A stretch of 64,000 nucleotides of DNA. Origin: Hofstenia miamia (taxonomy: Eukaryota; Xenacoelomorpha; Acoela). A program made the translations under genes and the position numbers. Under the pieces are notes generated by a model that worked only from the letters and a program-made list of their open reading frames with translations, was not told the origin of the DNA and ran no database searches. Below are positions 1 to 12,042 of the stretch, in pieces. Where the stretch lies: contig SCFE01000024.1 of the NCBI GenBank assembly GCA_004352715.1, positions 1,552,776 through 1,616,775 of the forward strand, in the 5' to 3' direction. The stretch's first letter is position 1. Each line of letters starts with the position of its first letter.

Positions 1-175
1 TTCTTCTTAATTGTTAAGTAGAAAACATATATTGCTTAGAGAAATTTTTGAATTTAGGATCGCCCTATGGTTGTTCTTGTATATTTCTTCTCAATTGTTA
101 AGTAGAAAACATATATTGCTTAGATAAATGTTTAAATCTAGGATCGCCCTAAGGTTGTTCTTGTAAATTTCTTTT

Positions 176-178
<3 letters not shown>
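1..178. repeat. 84-bp minisatellite array A (end of array)
   Basis: Two units about 84 bp apart, each with AGTAGAAAACATATATTGCT followed about 25 bp later by TAGGATCGCCCTA and TTGTTCTTGTA. The array continues off the left edge and ends in a TA microsatellite (179-206). There are no unique spacers between units. Confidence 0.9.
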
Positions 179-210
<32 letters not shown>

Positions 211-470
211 GGATGTTTATTATTTTTCAATAAGTAAAGTATTTCTTTATATCAATTTTACTTATTCGATTTAGAAAATGTATATAAGTTGAAAATTGTA
301 AATTTTGAATAGTTTTTACAAGTCTTTCTGTATATTGTAATGGTTGATTTTCACTAGTTAATGTATATAAGTTGATATATGTATAATTTGAAAAGATTTT
401 CAAGTGTTCCTGTATGAATGTACTGTGAATATAATAAAATTGTATATATTTTGACAAATGTGTATCATAA
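179..470. repeat. TA microsatellite and conserved 5' leader of element copy 1
   Basis: About 28 bp of TA, then AAGGGGATGT and an AT-rich leader of about 260 bp. The leader recurs almost unchanged at 3405-3667 and 10336-10598, and in diverged form at 6160-6404. It always lies between an 84-bp array and the start of a TTTTAGGC-rich element, so it travels with that block. Short open frames here on the minus strand recur with the repeat and have no sign of being genes. Confidence 0.8.
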
Positions 471-1461
471 TAATACACTTGGTGTGTTTTTGTGCATGTT
501 TAATAAAAATGTTCATTGGAAAATTGTATAAGTCTTAAAACTTGTGTAAAACCTAAAAATATTTCAGGCTCAGGTGCGCCTGATTTTTGGATTTTCGTAA
601 CACAATTTTGCCTACATGTGTATATTTGTGTAATACATGGGCCTACAAAATTTTATAGAAATCCATTCATTATTCACTGAGAAATTGATGAAAGTTTAAG
701 CGTTTGAGGCTTTTTAGGCTTTAAGCCCAATTTTCTCAAAAACGGCTTCTAACAATTTTTTTAAAATTTTATATTTTATAGAGGAACATCTCTTCTCCAA
801 TTTCCATTATAGTGGTATACCGCAGATTGCCTGTGAGTCGAGAAATTTTAGGCCTAAAATTTTAGGCTTTTTGGCCAAACTATTTTAGGCTTTACAATTT
901 TTTTTTAATATATAGTATTGTATCAATGTTTAATTGGCAAATGTACATTTTCATGCAAATCCAATAATTTTAGGCTGAGATATTGGCAAAAATGTGAATT
1001 TTAGGCCTGATTTTAGGCCTATTTTACTCAAAAACGGTTCCACAGATTTTTTTTAAATTTTTTTAATTTCTTGTATTACATTAAATCTACCACATATATA
1101 AGTCACTAAGCTGTAATATTCCTGTAACGTTGGCTGCATAGGTGTGAGTTTTTTAGGCTTTTTTATTATAGGCTCAGGCCTAAATGAATTTTACCAAAAT
1201 TTTATGTTGTGGTTTTTATTGTTTAGGTTTGGTATGTGTGCATGCCAATTTTCAATGATATACCATTTGTACTTTGGTTGCTATTGGCAAAACCAATTTT
1301 GAAAAAATGGAAAATTTGAAAAACTCAAGTGGCCATTTTTCAAGAGGCCTCAACACGTCCCTATGGAAAAATTTGCCAATTTTTTTTCATGATATGAAAG
1401 CATGGCAATTGAATCAGTTTTGCGTCCCTCAAATTTTTTTTAAAATTATTATTAAATGTGT

Positions 1462-1773
1462 NNNNNNNNNNNNNNNNNNNNNNNNNNNNNNNNNNNNNNN
1501 NNNNNNNNNNNNNNNNNNNNNNNNNNNNNNNNNNNNNNNNNNNNNNNNNNNNNNNNNNNNNNNNNNNNNNNNNNNNNNNNNNNNNNNNNNNNNNNNNNNN
1601 NNNNNNNNNNNNNNNNNNNNNNNNNNNNNNNNNNNNNNNNNNNNNNNNNNNNNNNNNNNNNNNNNNNNNNNNNNNNNNNNNNNNNNNNNNNNNNNNNNNN
1701 NNNNNNNNNNNNNNNNNNNNNNNNNNNNNNNNNNNNNNNNNNNNNNNNNNNNNNNNNNNNNNNNNNNNNNNNN
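1462..1773. other. assembly gap (312 N)
   Basis: Run of N inside element copy 1. Open frames that span it are artefacts of untranslated N. Confidence 0.99.
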
Positions 1774-2089
1774 ATTTTCGTCTTTGGCCTTGAATATCAG
1801 TGGCAGGTTTAGTTCTACAAAGTTTTGCTCAAGGAATCGATTATAGCACTTGGTGTTTTCTGTCCAACAAATGTACAACATTTGGATTTGGTTCAGGCGT
1901 TCAGCAGCAATGGGTGGTCAAAGTTAAAAAGTTGAAAATTTTTAAAATGAAAATTGGCAAAAATAGGCTTTTTGTGGAAAACCAATTTTTTGCGAATCTT
2001 ACTCATTTTCAACGTACTTTCGATTTGTGCAATAAAATTGGCACTTTTCGAAAAAAAAAATGCACAAATTTCCCAATTTCACGCCACTA

Positions 2090-2144
2090 TAAATGACTAC
2101 GTCATTTGATTTTCTTGAAAGAAAATCAAATGTTTAGTCATTTA
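2090..2144 (+). other. long subterminal stem-loop, copy 1
   Basis: The outer arms TAAATGACTA (2090-2099) and TAGTCATTTA (2135-2144) pair perfectly. Inside them CATTTGATTTTCTT (2103-2116) pairs with AAGAAAATCAAATG (2119-2132) around a GA loop, so about 24 bp are paired. The equivalent in copy 4 (11951-11999) keeps the stem despite base changes. Confidence 0.85.
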
Positions 2145-2165
2145 CTTTGACAAGTGTATTAGACG

Positions 2166-2187
2166 GAATGCCACTAAAGTGTCATTC
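2166..2187 (+). other. 3'-terminal hairpin, copy 1
   Basis: GAATGCCACT and AGTGTCATTC face each other around AA. The stem is 10 bp with one C-T mismatch at the sixth pair. It lies 4 bp after the right inverted repeat and 11 bp before CTAAAA, where copy similarity ends. Confidence 0.85.
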
Positions 2188-2279
2188 GAGGTAAATGTCT
2201 AAAATGAAAATGTTTTGGCAGCCATAAAAGTATATTTGATGTACAAGTGTTTTGGATAATTTAATTACTTTGATTTGTA

Positions 2280-3361
2280 TAAAATGTATGTTGCTTAGTT
2301 AAATGCTTAACAGTAGGATCATCATAATGTTGTTCTTGTATTCTTCATCTTAATTGTTAAGTAAAAAACATATATTGTTTATATAAATGTTTAAATCTAG
2401 GATCACCATAAGGCTGTTTGTTCTTGTATATTTCTTTTCAAATGTTAAGTAGAAAACATATATTGCTTATATAAATGTTTAAATCTAGGATCGCCCTAAT
2501 GTGGTCATTGTAAAACTCTTCTTAATTGTTAAGTAGAAAACATATATTGCTTAGGGAAATGTTTGAATTTAGGATCGCCATAAGGTTGTTCCTGTATAGT
2601 ATCTATTGATTTTTAAGTGAAAAACATATATTGCTTAGGGAAATGTTTGAATTTAGGATCGCCGTAAGGTTGTTCCTGTATAGGATCTATTGATTTTTAA
2701 GTGAAAAAACATATTGCTTAGAGAAATGTTTAAATTTAGGATGCCATAAAGCAGTTAGGTTGTTCCTAAATAAGTTTATTGAGTAATAATTAGAAAAGAT
2801 ATATTTTTAAGAAAAACATTTAAGTTTAGGATCGTCAAAAGGTTATTCCTATTTAAGTCTTACTGAGTGCTAAGTAGAAAAGATATATTTTTTATACAAA
2901 TGTGTATAATTATGATTGCTGTAAAATAGTTCTTGTTCATTTCTTCTTAATTATTAAGTAGAAAACATATATTGCTTACTTATATGTTTAAATCTAGGAT
3001 CGCCCTAAGGTTGTCCTTGTAAAACTCTTCTTAATTTCTAAGTAGAAAACATATATTGCTTACATAAATGTTTAAATCTAGGATCACCCTAAGGTTGTTC
3101 TTGTATATTTCTTCTTAATTGTTAAGTAGAAAACATATATTGCTTATATAAATGTTTAAATCTAGGATCGCCATAAGGTTGTTCTTGTATATTTCTTCTC
3201 AAATGTTAATTAGAAAACATATATTGCTTATGGAAATGTTCAAATTTAGGATCGCCATAGGTTGTTCTTGTAAATTTCCTTAAAATGTTATGCAGAATAC
3301 ACATGTTGCTTATATAAATGTTTAAATCTAGGATCGCCATAGGTTGTTCTTGTAAATTTCC

Positions 3362-3365
<4 letters not shown>
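2280..3365. repeat. 84-bp minisatellite array B
   Basis: About 12-13 units with a period of 83-86 bp around AAAACATATATTGCTTA and AGGATCGCC. A three-unit block of variants (about 2740-2940, with ATGCCATAAAGCAG and GATCGTCAAAAGG) recurs in the same order in arrays C and D, so the arrays share higher-order structure. Confidence 0.92.
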
Positions 3366-3407
<42 letters not shown>

Positions 3408-3667
3408 GGATGTGTATTATTTTTACAATAAGTAAAGTATTTCTTTATATCAATTTTACTTATTCGATTTAGAAAATGTATATAAGTTGAAAATTGTAAA
3501 TTTTGAATAGTTTTTTAAGTCTTTCTGTATATTGTAATTGTATATTTTAACTTGGTAATGTATATAAGTATATATATGTATAATTTGAAAAGATTTTCAA
3601 GTGTTCCTGTATGAATGTAATGTGAATATAATAAAATTGTATATATTTTGACAAATGTGTATCATTA
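3366..3667. repeat. TA microsatellite and leader of element copy 2
   Basis: TA tract 3366-3404, then the same AAGGGGATGT leader as at 207-470 with scattered substitutions. Confidence 0.8.
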
Positions 3668-4600
3668 TAATACACTTCGTGTGTTTTTGTGCATGTTTAA
3701 TAAAAATGTTCATTGGAAAATTGTATAAGTCTTAAAACTTGTGTAAAACCTAAAAATATTTCAGGCTCAGGTGCGCCTGATTTTTGGATTTTCGTAACAC
3801 AATTTTGCCTACATGTGTATATTTGTGTAATACATGGCCCCACAAAATTTCTAAGAAATCCATTCATTATTCACTGAGAAATTGATGAAAGTTTATGCGT
3901 TTGAGGCTTTTTAGGCTTTAAAGCCAATTTTCTCAAAAATGCCACCCAAGAACTTTTTTAAAATTTTATATATTATAGAGGAACATCTCTTCTCCAATAT
4001 CCAATATAGTGGCATACCACAGATTGCCTGTGAGTCGAGAAATTTTAGGCCTAAAATTTTAGGCTTTTTGCCCAAACTATTTTAGGCTTTTGAAATTTTT
4101 TTTAATATATAGTATTGTATCAATGTTTAATGGGCAAATGTACATTTTCATGCAAATCAAATAATTTTAGGCTGAGATATTGGCAAAAATATGAATTTTA
4201 GGCCTGTTTTCAGGCCTATTTTACTCAAAAACTGGTCCACAGATTTTTTTTAAATTTTTTTAATTTCTTGTATTACATTAAATCTACCACATATATAAGT
4301 CACTAAGCTGTAATATTCCTGTAACGTTGGCTGCATAGGTGTGAGTTTTTTAGGCTTTTTTATTATAGGCTCAGGCCTAAATGAATTTTACCAAAATTTT
4401 GTGTTGTGGTTTTTATTGTTTAGGTTTGGTATGTGTGCATGCCAATTTTCAATGATATACCATTTGTACTTTGGTTGCTATTGGCAAAACCAATTTTGAA
4501 AAAATGGAAAATTTGAAAAACTCAAGTGGCCATTTTTCAAGAGGCCTCAACACGTCCCTATGGAAAAATTTGCCAATTTTTTTGCATGATACAAAAGCAT

Positions 4601-4840
4601 NNNNNNNNNNNNNNNNNNNNNNNNNNNNNNNNNNNNNNNNNNNNNNNNNNNNNNNNNNNNNNNNNNNNNNNNNNNNNNNNNNNNNNNNNNNNNNNNNNNN
4701 NNNNNNNNNNNNNNNNNNNNNNNNNNNNNNNNNNNNNNNNNNNNNNNNNNNNNNNNNNNNNNNNNNNNNNNNNNNNNNNNNNNNNNNNNNNNNNNNNNNN
4801 NNNNNNNNNNNNNNNNNNNNNNNNNNNNNNNNNNNNNNNN
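4601..4840. other. assembly gap (240 N)
   Basis: Run of N inside element copy 2. Confidence 0.99.
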
Positions 4841-5036
4841 CTACAATTTCAGGTAGAAAAAGTGGCACTTTTCCAAAAAAAATTTGCACAAATTCCCCAA
4901 TTTCACCCCACTATAAATGACTACGTCATTTTCCAACTACGTTGACTACGTCAACTCCGTTTCTAAATGACGTCATTTGATTTTCTTAAAAGAAAATCAA
5001 ATGTTTAGTCATTTACTTTGACAAGTGTATTAGACG

Positions 5037-5058
5037 GAATGCCTACAAGTAGGCATTC
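5037..5058 (+). other. 3'-terminal hairpin, copy 2 (perfect, with compensatory changes)
   Basis: GAATGCCTAC and GTAGGCATTC pair perfectly over 10 bp around AA. Compared with copies 1 and 4, three adjacent base pairs have changed on both sides (ACT/AGT became TAC/GTA), and the C-T mismatch is a C-G pair here. The pairing is kept while the sequence changes. Confidence 0.9.
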
Positions 5059-5149
5059 GAGGTAAATGTCTAAAAATTTAAAATTAGAAATTGTGTTTGA
5101 GTAGATTGGTGTAAAGTTTCTTTTTTATATTTTTACTAATAGTTGAGTC

Positions 5150-6150
5150 ATGAACATATATTGCTTAAGATAATGTATAAATTCACAAATATAAGATTGG
5201 ATTCTGTTTATATTTATTATTAATATTCATTAGGAAAACATATATTGCTTGTATAAATGTTTAAATTTAGGATTACCAAAGGTTGTTCCTGTATAGTTTT
5301 TATTGATTTTTAAGTGAAAAACATATATTGCTTAGGGAAATGTTTGAGTTTAGGATCGCCATAAGGTTGTTCCTGTATAGTATCTATTGATTTTTAAGTG
5401 AAAAACATATATTGCTTAGGGAAATGTTTGANNNNNNNNNNNNTTATTTATTGTTAACTATGAAACATATATTGCTTTGGGAAAATTTTGAATTTAGGAT
5501 TGCCGTAAGGTTGTTCCTGTATAGTATCTATTGATTTTTAAGTGAAAAACATATATTGCTTAGGGAAATGTTTGAGTTTAGGATCGCCATAAGGTTGTTC
5601 CTGTATAGTATCTATTGATTTTTAAGTGAAAAACATATATTGCTTAGGGAAATGTTTGAGTTTAGGATCGCCATAAGGTTGTTAGGTTGTTCCTAAATAA
5701 GTTTATTGAGTAATAATTAGAAAAGATATATTTTTAAGAAAAACATTTAAGTTTAGGATCGTCAAAAGGTTATTCCTATTTAAGTCTTACTGAGTGCTAA
5801 GTAGAAAAGATATATTTTTTATACAAATGTGTATAATTATGATTGCTGTAAAATAGTTCTTGTTCAACTCTTCTTAATTGCTAAGTAGAAAACACATATT
5901 GCTTACATATATGTTTAAATCTAGGATCGCCCTAATGTTGTCCTTGTAAAACTCTTCTTAATTGCTAAGTAGAAAACATATATTGCTTACATATATGTTT
6001 AAATCTAGGATCGCCCTAAGGTTGTTCTTGTATATTTCTTCTCAAATGTTAAGTAGAAAACACATATTGCTTACATATATGTTTAAATCTAGGATGGCCA
6101 TAAGGTTGTTCTTGTATAGTTACTCTTAATTGTTTAGTTAAAACATATAT
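5150..6150. repeat. 84-bp minisatellite array C
   Basis: About 12 units, interrupted by a 12-base gap (5432-5443). It repeats the same variant block as arrays B and D (about 5665-5865). The last unit runs into a leader that lacks the TA tract. Confidence 0.92.
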
Positions 6151-6404
6151 TGCTAACATAAATAATGTATCAATTATTTCTTTATATCATTACTACTGGT
6201 TTTATTTAGGAAATGTATATAAGTTGAAAAGTTTAATTTTTGAATAGATTTGCAAGTGTTTCTGTATATTGCAATGGTTGATTTTCACTAGTTAATGTAT
6301 ATAAGTTGATATATGTATAATTTGAAAAGATTTTCAAGTGTTCCTTTATTAATGTACTGTGAATATAATAAAATTGTATATATTTTGACAAATGTATATC
6401 ATAA

Positions 6405-7243
6405 TAATACACTTGGTGTGTTTTTGTGCATGTTTAATAACATTTTACATTGGAAAATTGTATAAATCTTAAAACTTGTGTAAAACCTAAAAATATTTCA
6501 GGCTCAGGTGTGCCTGATTTTTGGATTTTCGTAACACAATTTTGCGTACATGTGTATATATGTGTAATACATGGGTCTATAAAATTTCAAAGAAATCCAT
6601 TCATTATTCACTGAGAAATTGATGAAAGTTTAAGCGTTTGAGGCTTTTTAGGCTTTAAGCCCACTTTTCTCAAAAATGCCACCTGAGAACCTTTCTAGAT
6701 TTTAATATGTTATAGAGGAACGTCTCTTCTCCAATATCCAATATAGTGGCATACCACAGATTGCCTGTGAGTCGAGAAATTTTAGGCCTAAAATTTTAGG
6801 CTTTTTGGCCAAACTATTTTAGGCTTTACAATTTTTTTTCAATATATAGTATTGTATCAATGTTTAATTGGCAAATGTACATTTTCATGCAAATCCAATA
6901 ATTTTAGGCTGAGATATTGGCAAAAATGTGAATTTTAGGCCTGATTTTAGGCCTATTTTACTCAAAAACGGCTCCACAGATTTTTTTTAAATTTTTTTAA
7001 TTTCTTGTAGTGCATTAAATCTACAACATATATAAGTCACTAAGCTGTAATATTCTTGTAACATTAGCTACATAGGTGAGAGTTTTTTAGGCGTTTTTAT
7101 TATAGGCTCAGGCCTAAATGAATTTTACCAAAATTTTGTGTTGTGGTTTTTATTGTTTAGGTTTGGTATGTGTGCATGCCAATTTTCAATGATATACCAT
7201 TTGTACTTTGGTTGCTATTGGCAAAACCAATTTTGAAAAAATG
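6405..7243 (+). mobile_element. Helentron/HINE-like element, copy 3 (3' part missing)
   Basis: Left repeat TAATACACTTG (6405-6415) and the TTTTAGGC-rich core match copies 1 and 2 up to the gap at 7244-7403. After the gap there is a TA tract and unrelated AT-rich DNA, so the right repeat and hairpin are not seen. They may be lost or collapsed in the gap. Confidence 0.55.
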
Positions 7244-7403
7244 NNNNNNNNNNNNNNNNNNNNNNNNNNNNNNNNNNNNNNNNNNNNNNNNNNNNNNNNN
7301 NNNNNNNNNNNNNNNNNNNNNNNNNNNNNNNNNNNNNNNNNNNNNNNNNNNNNNNNNNNNNNNNNNNNNNNNNNNNNNNNNNNNNNNNNNNNNNNNNNNN
7401 NNN

Positions 7404-7434
<31 letters not shown>
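7244..7434. other. assembly gap (160 N) and TA microsatellite
   Basis: N at 7244-7403 followed by about 31 bp of TA. Poly-isoleucine/tyrosine open frames across it are translated TA repeat. Confidence 0.98.
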
Positions 7435-7436
<2 letters not shown>

Positions 7437-8340
7437 GTTGGAATTTTTAAACGAGTGGCCATTTGGATTCAACACTGACAATAAAAAGATATGAATGATG
7501 TAAAGCTCAACACTGCTCCATCACAATTCATACTAAAAATTAAAGATGTTTGTATAGTACTAATGTTATGGCTTATAAACTACTATAAAGTAGCTAGAAC
7601 TTCGTATGAATTGCTACTTATACGCGACAAAAGCTACTAGACATTGTCCAAAAAAATTTAATAAGTAGACCCATTAAACATAAGCTCGTGTTCAAATCCT
7701 GTACAAATCATTTATATTTATGTTATTTCTCCTAATTTTATGATTATTATTAATGATACGTCATCCAGTTAAAATGCTAAGACATGTTTTATTAGATTTA
7801 GTTCAACTTAGTAAACTTTGCGGCATTATCAAACACAATTTATTTACAATTTATTAGGAATTAATAAATGTCTATATTTATATATATAACCAAGCTTTTT
7901 TGAAATTTATTGTATATTAGAAAGCAATTGATGTAGTAATTTTTACAATTTATTTTAGAGGCAGTAAAGCAGAAATGGTTCAAGAAAAATATAACGCAGA
8001 AAGTTAAGTATAATGTTCATTCATTGAAAAAGACATATTCCAATCTTCAAAGAACAATATCATTCCTGTTTCGTGTTAATATTTATATGTGAAGTTAAAT
8101 ATGCATCTGGCCTAGTCAACAAACATGTACATTAAAATTATAAATGTATAAAATGGTTGCATATTTTAAAAATAAAACCATACTTAAATTTACTATAGTC
8201 CTAACACCTGTTTATTTTGTATATGTAATATTCATTGTTCAATAAAAACATCTCCTTACAGAAATTTTTAACCACCTTAACAAATATTCATTCATAACTG
8301 TCTGTTATCAAACCTAAGCAATATACAAACCTAATCTAGT
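7435..8340. other. AT-rich DNA, nothing recognised
   Basis: No open frame of note, no repeat shared with the flanks and no RNA gene seen. It separates the truncated copy 3 from array D. Confidence 0.6.
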
Positions 8341-10303
8341 TGATGATGTTTGAATCTAGGATCGCCCTAAGGTTGTTCTTGTATGGCTCTTATCAATTGT
8401 TAAGTAGAAAACATATATTGCTAATATAAATGTTTAAATCTAGGATCGCCCTAAGGTTGTTCTTGTATAGTTATCAATTGTTAAGTAGAAAACATATATT
8501 GCTTAGAGAAATGTTTGAATTTAGGATCGCCCTAAGGTTGTTCTTGTATAGTATCTATTGATTTTTAAGTGAAAAACATATATTGCTTAGGGAAATGTTT
8601 GAATTTAGGATCGCCATAAGGTTGTTCCTGTATAGTATCTATTGATTTTTAAGTGAAAAACATATATTGCTTAGGGAAATGTTTGAATTTAGGATCGCCG
8701 TAAGGTTGTTCCTGTATAGTATCTATTGATTTTTAAGTGAAAAACATATATTGCTTAGAGAAATGTTTAAATTTAGGATGCCACAAAGCAGTTAGGTTGT
8801 TCCTAAATAAGTTTATTGAGTAATAATTAGAAAAGATATATTTTTAAGAAAAACATTTAAGTTTAGGATCGTCAAAAGGTTATTCCTATTTAAGTCTTAC
8901 TGAGTGCTAAGTAGAAAAGATATATTTTTTATACAAATGTGTATAATTATGATTGCTGTAAAATAGTTCTTGTTCATTTCTTCTAAATTGCTAAATAGAA
9001 AACATATATTGCTTATATAAATGTTTAAATGTAGGATCGCCCTAAGGTTGTTCTTGTATGTTTCACCTTAATAGTTAAGAAGAAAACATATATTGCTTAT
9101 ATAAATGTTTAAATCTAGGATCGCCCTAAGGCTGTTCTTGTATGTCTCACATTAATAGTTAAGAAGAAAACATATATTGCTTATATAAATGTTTAAATGT
9201 AGGATCGCCCTAAGGCTGTTCTTGTATGTTTCTCCTTAATAGTTAAGAAGAAAAAACATATATTGCTTATATAAATGTAAATCTCGGATATCCCTAAGGT
9301 TTTTCTTGTGTAGTTCTTTTTAAATGTTAAGTAGAAAAAATATATTGCTTATATAAAAGTTGTTACTGTATAGTATCTATTGATTTTTAACTGAAAAACA
9401 TATATTGCTTAGAGAAATGTTTAAATTTAGGATGCCATAAAGCAGTTCTTGTATAAGTCTTATTTATTGTTAAGTAGAAAACATATATTGCTTATATAAA
9501 TGTTTAAATCTAGGATCGCCCTAAGGTTGTTCTTGTATATTTCTTCTCAATTCTTAAGTATAAAACATATATTGCTTAGGGAAATGTTTGAATTTAGGAT
9601 CGCCATAAGGTTGTTCCTGTATAGTATCTATTGATTTTTAAGTGAAAAACATATATTGCTTAGGGAAATGTTTGATTTTAGGATCGCCGTAAGGTTGTTC
9701 CTGTTGTATATTTATTAATTGTTAAGTCGAAAACATATATTGCTTATATAAATGTTTAAATCTAGGATCGCCCTAATGTTGTCCTTGTAAAACTCTTTTT
9801 AATTACTAAGTAGAAAACATATATTGCTTATATAAATGTTTAAATTTAGGATCGCCCTAAGGTTGATCTTGTATGTTTCACCTTAATAGTTAAGTAGAAA
9901 ACATATATTGCTTATAGAAATGTTTAAATTTAGGATCGCCATAAGGTTGTTCCTGTATAGTATCTATTGATTTTTAAGTGAAAAACATATATTGCTTAGG
10001 GAAATGTTTGAGTTTAGGATCGCCATAAGGTTGTTCCTGTATAGTTCTTCTTAATTTTTAAGTAGAAAACATATATTGCTTATATAAATGTTTAAATCTA
10101 GGATCGCCCTAAGGTTGTTCTTGTATATTTCTTCTCAAATGTTAAGTAGAAAACATATATTGCTTATATAAATGTTTAAATCTAGGATCGCCCTAAGGTT
10201 GTTCTTGTATATTTCTTCTTAATTGTTAAGTAGAAAACATATATTGCTTAGATAAATGTTTAAATTTAGGATCGCCGTAAGGTTGTTCTTGTAAATTTCT
10301 TTT

Positions 10304-10308
<5 letters not shown>
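8340..10308. repeat. 84-bp minisatellite array D (longest)
   Basis: About 23 units in the same orientation as the other arrays. Runs of nearly identical units (the CTATTGATTTTTAAGTGAAA type) alternate with the TATATAAATGTTTAAATCTA type. It carries the same three-unit variant block (about 8780-8975) as arrays B and C. Confidence 0.92.
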
Positions 10309-10338
<30 letters not shown>

Positions 10339-10598
10339 GGATGTTTATTATTTTTCAATAAGTAAAGTATTTCTTTATATCAATTTTACTTATTCGATTT
10401 AGAAAATGTGTATAAGTTGAAAATTGTAAATTTTGAATAGTATTAGCAAGTCTTTCTGTATATTGTAATGGTTGATTTTCACTAGGTAATGTATATATGT
10501 TGATATATGTATAATTTGAAAAGATTTTCAAGTGTTCCTGTATGAATGTAATGTAAATATAATAAAATTGTATATATTTTGACAAATGTGTATCATTA
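10309..10598. repeat. TA microsatellite and leader of element copy 4
   Basis: TA tract 10309-10335, then the AAGGGGATGT leader. Confidence 0.8.
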
Positions 10599-11950
10599 TA
10601 ATACACTTCGTGTGTTTTTGTGCATGTTTAATAAAATTTTACCTTGAAAAATTGTATAAGTCTTAAAACTTGTGTAAAACCTAAAAATATTTCAGGCTCA
10701 GGTGCGCCTGATTTTTGGATTTTCGTAACACAATTTTGCCTACATGTGTATATTTGTGTAATACATGGCCCCACAAAATTTCTAAGAAATCCATTCATTA
10801 TTCACTGAGAAATTGATGAAAGTTTTAGCGTTTGAGGCTTTTTAGGCTTTAAAGCCAATTTTCTCAAAAATGCCACCCAAGAACTTTTTTAAAATTTTAT
10901 ATATTATAGAGGAACATCTCTTCTCCAATATCCAATATAGTGGCATACCACAGATTGCCTGTGAGTCGAGAAATTTTAGGCCTAAAATTTTAGGCTTTTT
11001 GGCCAAACTATTTTAGGCTTTTTAAATTTTTTTTAATATATAGTATTGTATCAATGTTTAATGGGCAAATGTACATTTTCAAGCAAATCCAACAATTTTA
11101 GGCTGAGATATTGGCAAAAATGTGAATTTTAGGCCTGATTTTAGGCCCATTTTTCACAAAAACGGCATTACAGAAGTTTTTTAAATTTTTATATTTTTTC
11201 ATATATGGATAAAACTCCAACATATATAAGTTGCTAAGGCAAACTTCCATTGTGGGACTGGCCACATAAGTATGAATTTTTAAGGCTTTTTTAAAATAGG
11301 CTCAGGCCTAATTAGGCTTTTTGAAAATTTTATGATTTGGTTTTTAAACATGTACTCCAACGGGCATTTGTGCAAAGTTTGGTGAATATATATTAAGAAA
11401 TGTCGAATTTATAGGCATTTATATTTTCAAAAAATTGTAAATTTTGAAAATTTAAGAAACCCATGTTTGCCAAAGCCTCGGCACGTTCCTTACAAAAAAT
11501 ATGCCATTTTTTTAATAGAAATGGATTTTTAAAGAAATTTTAAGGTTTCGGTGTTTTTTTTTTAGTCCCTCATGTCAAAACTCCAGTTTTCAGGTGGATT
11601 TTTAAATTTTAGGCTTTTTTAAAATTTGAAAAATTTCAACTTTGGCAGTTTATAACTCTGGAAGTTTTAGGCCCACAAACTTTTGGCTAAGGTAGCACAT
11701 GTACAGTTTTGTCTTGTGGAATCACCAAATGTATAAGCTTTGGAAAATGTACAATAGTAGAGGTGTGGTGTGCAGTGGAATTTGAAAAGTGCGAAAAATC
11801 GTTTTTTCAAAATTGGCAAAAATAGGCTTTTTGGCTCAACTTTTTTTGGGGGCGAGTATCAGTAGACAGTGATGGGAAATGGGCCAGTGGGTGAATGGGG
11901 GCCAAAAAGTGAAAAAAAGTGCGCCCAATTCCTGAATTTCACGCCACTAG

Positions 11951-11999
11951 TAAATGTTAAACATTTGATTTTTGAAAAAAATCAAATTTTTGACATTTA
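11951..11999 (+). other. long subterminal stem-loop, copy 4
   Basis: Outer arms TAAATGT (11951-11957) and ACATTTA (11993-11999). Inner arms ATTTGATTTTT (11963-11973) and AAAAATCAAAT (11977-11987). The seventh outer pair is A-T in copy 1 and T-A here, a compensated change. Confidence 0.8.
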
Positions 12000-12020
12000 C
12001 CAAGACAAGTGTATTAGACG

Positions 12021-12042
12021 GAATGCCACTAAAGTGTCATTC
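12021..12042 (+). other. 3'-terminal hairpin, copy 4
   Basis: Same sequence as the copy 1 hairpin (10-bp stem, AA loop, one mismatch), 4 bp after the right inverted repeat. Confidence 0.85.

Larger units (their letters stand above)
471..2204 (+). mobile_element. Helentron/HINE-like non-autonomous element, copy 1
   Basis: Begins at the 11-mer TAATACACTTG (471-481), whose exact inverse CAAGTGTATTA lies at 2151-2161. The inside is rich in TTTTAGGCCT motifs. Near the 3' end are a long stem-loop (2090-2144) and a short hairpin (2166-2187), followed by GAGGTAAATGTCTAAAA, after which the copies diverge. Subterminal inverted repeats plus a 3' hairpin a few bases from the end, with no coding capacity, are the known layout of Helentron-associated (HINE) elements. 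The class assignment is inference; the inverted repeats, hairpins and copy structure are seen directly. A 312-base gap (1462-1773) lies inside. Open frames here are not conserved between copies and are not called as genes. Confidence 0.6.
3668..5075 (+). mobile_element. Helentron/HINE-like element, copy 2
   Basis: Left repeat TAATACACTTC (3668-3678, one mismatch to the right repeat), right repeat CAAGTGTATTA (5022-5032), hairpin 5037-5058, end at CTAAAA (5070-5075). The interior follows copy 1 closely. The stem-loop region is expanded (4911-5015) by extra ACTACGT-type palindromes such as TTGACTACGTCAA. A 240-base gap (4601-4840) falls near the position of the copy 1 gap, which suggests a stretch the assembler could not resolve in either copy. 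Confidence 0.6.

Noticed and set aside
227-478. 83-codon minus-strand frame repeated at 10355-10606
   Set aside because: Its recurrence follows the repeated leader DNA. Copies 2 and 3 do not keep it open, so there is no sign of selection on a protein.
1274-1881. Open frames across N runs (also at 4449-4945, 13956-14381, 56671-57150)
   Set aside because: They consist mostly of undetermined bases and are not evidence for genes.
2280-3365. Regularly spaced repeats resembling a CRISPR array
   Set aside because: The whole 84-bp unit repeats with no unique spacers, and the DNA is clearly metazoan.
7157-7481. Open frames with poly-Ile/Tyr
   Set aside because: Translated TA microsatellite next to a gap.
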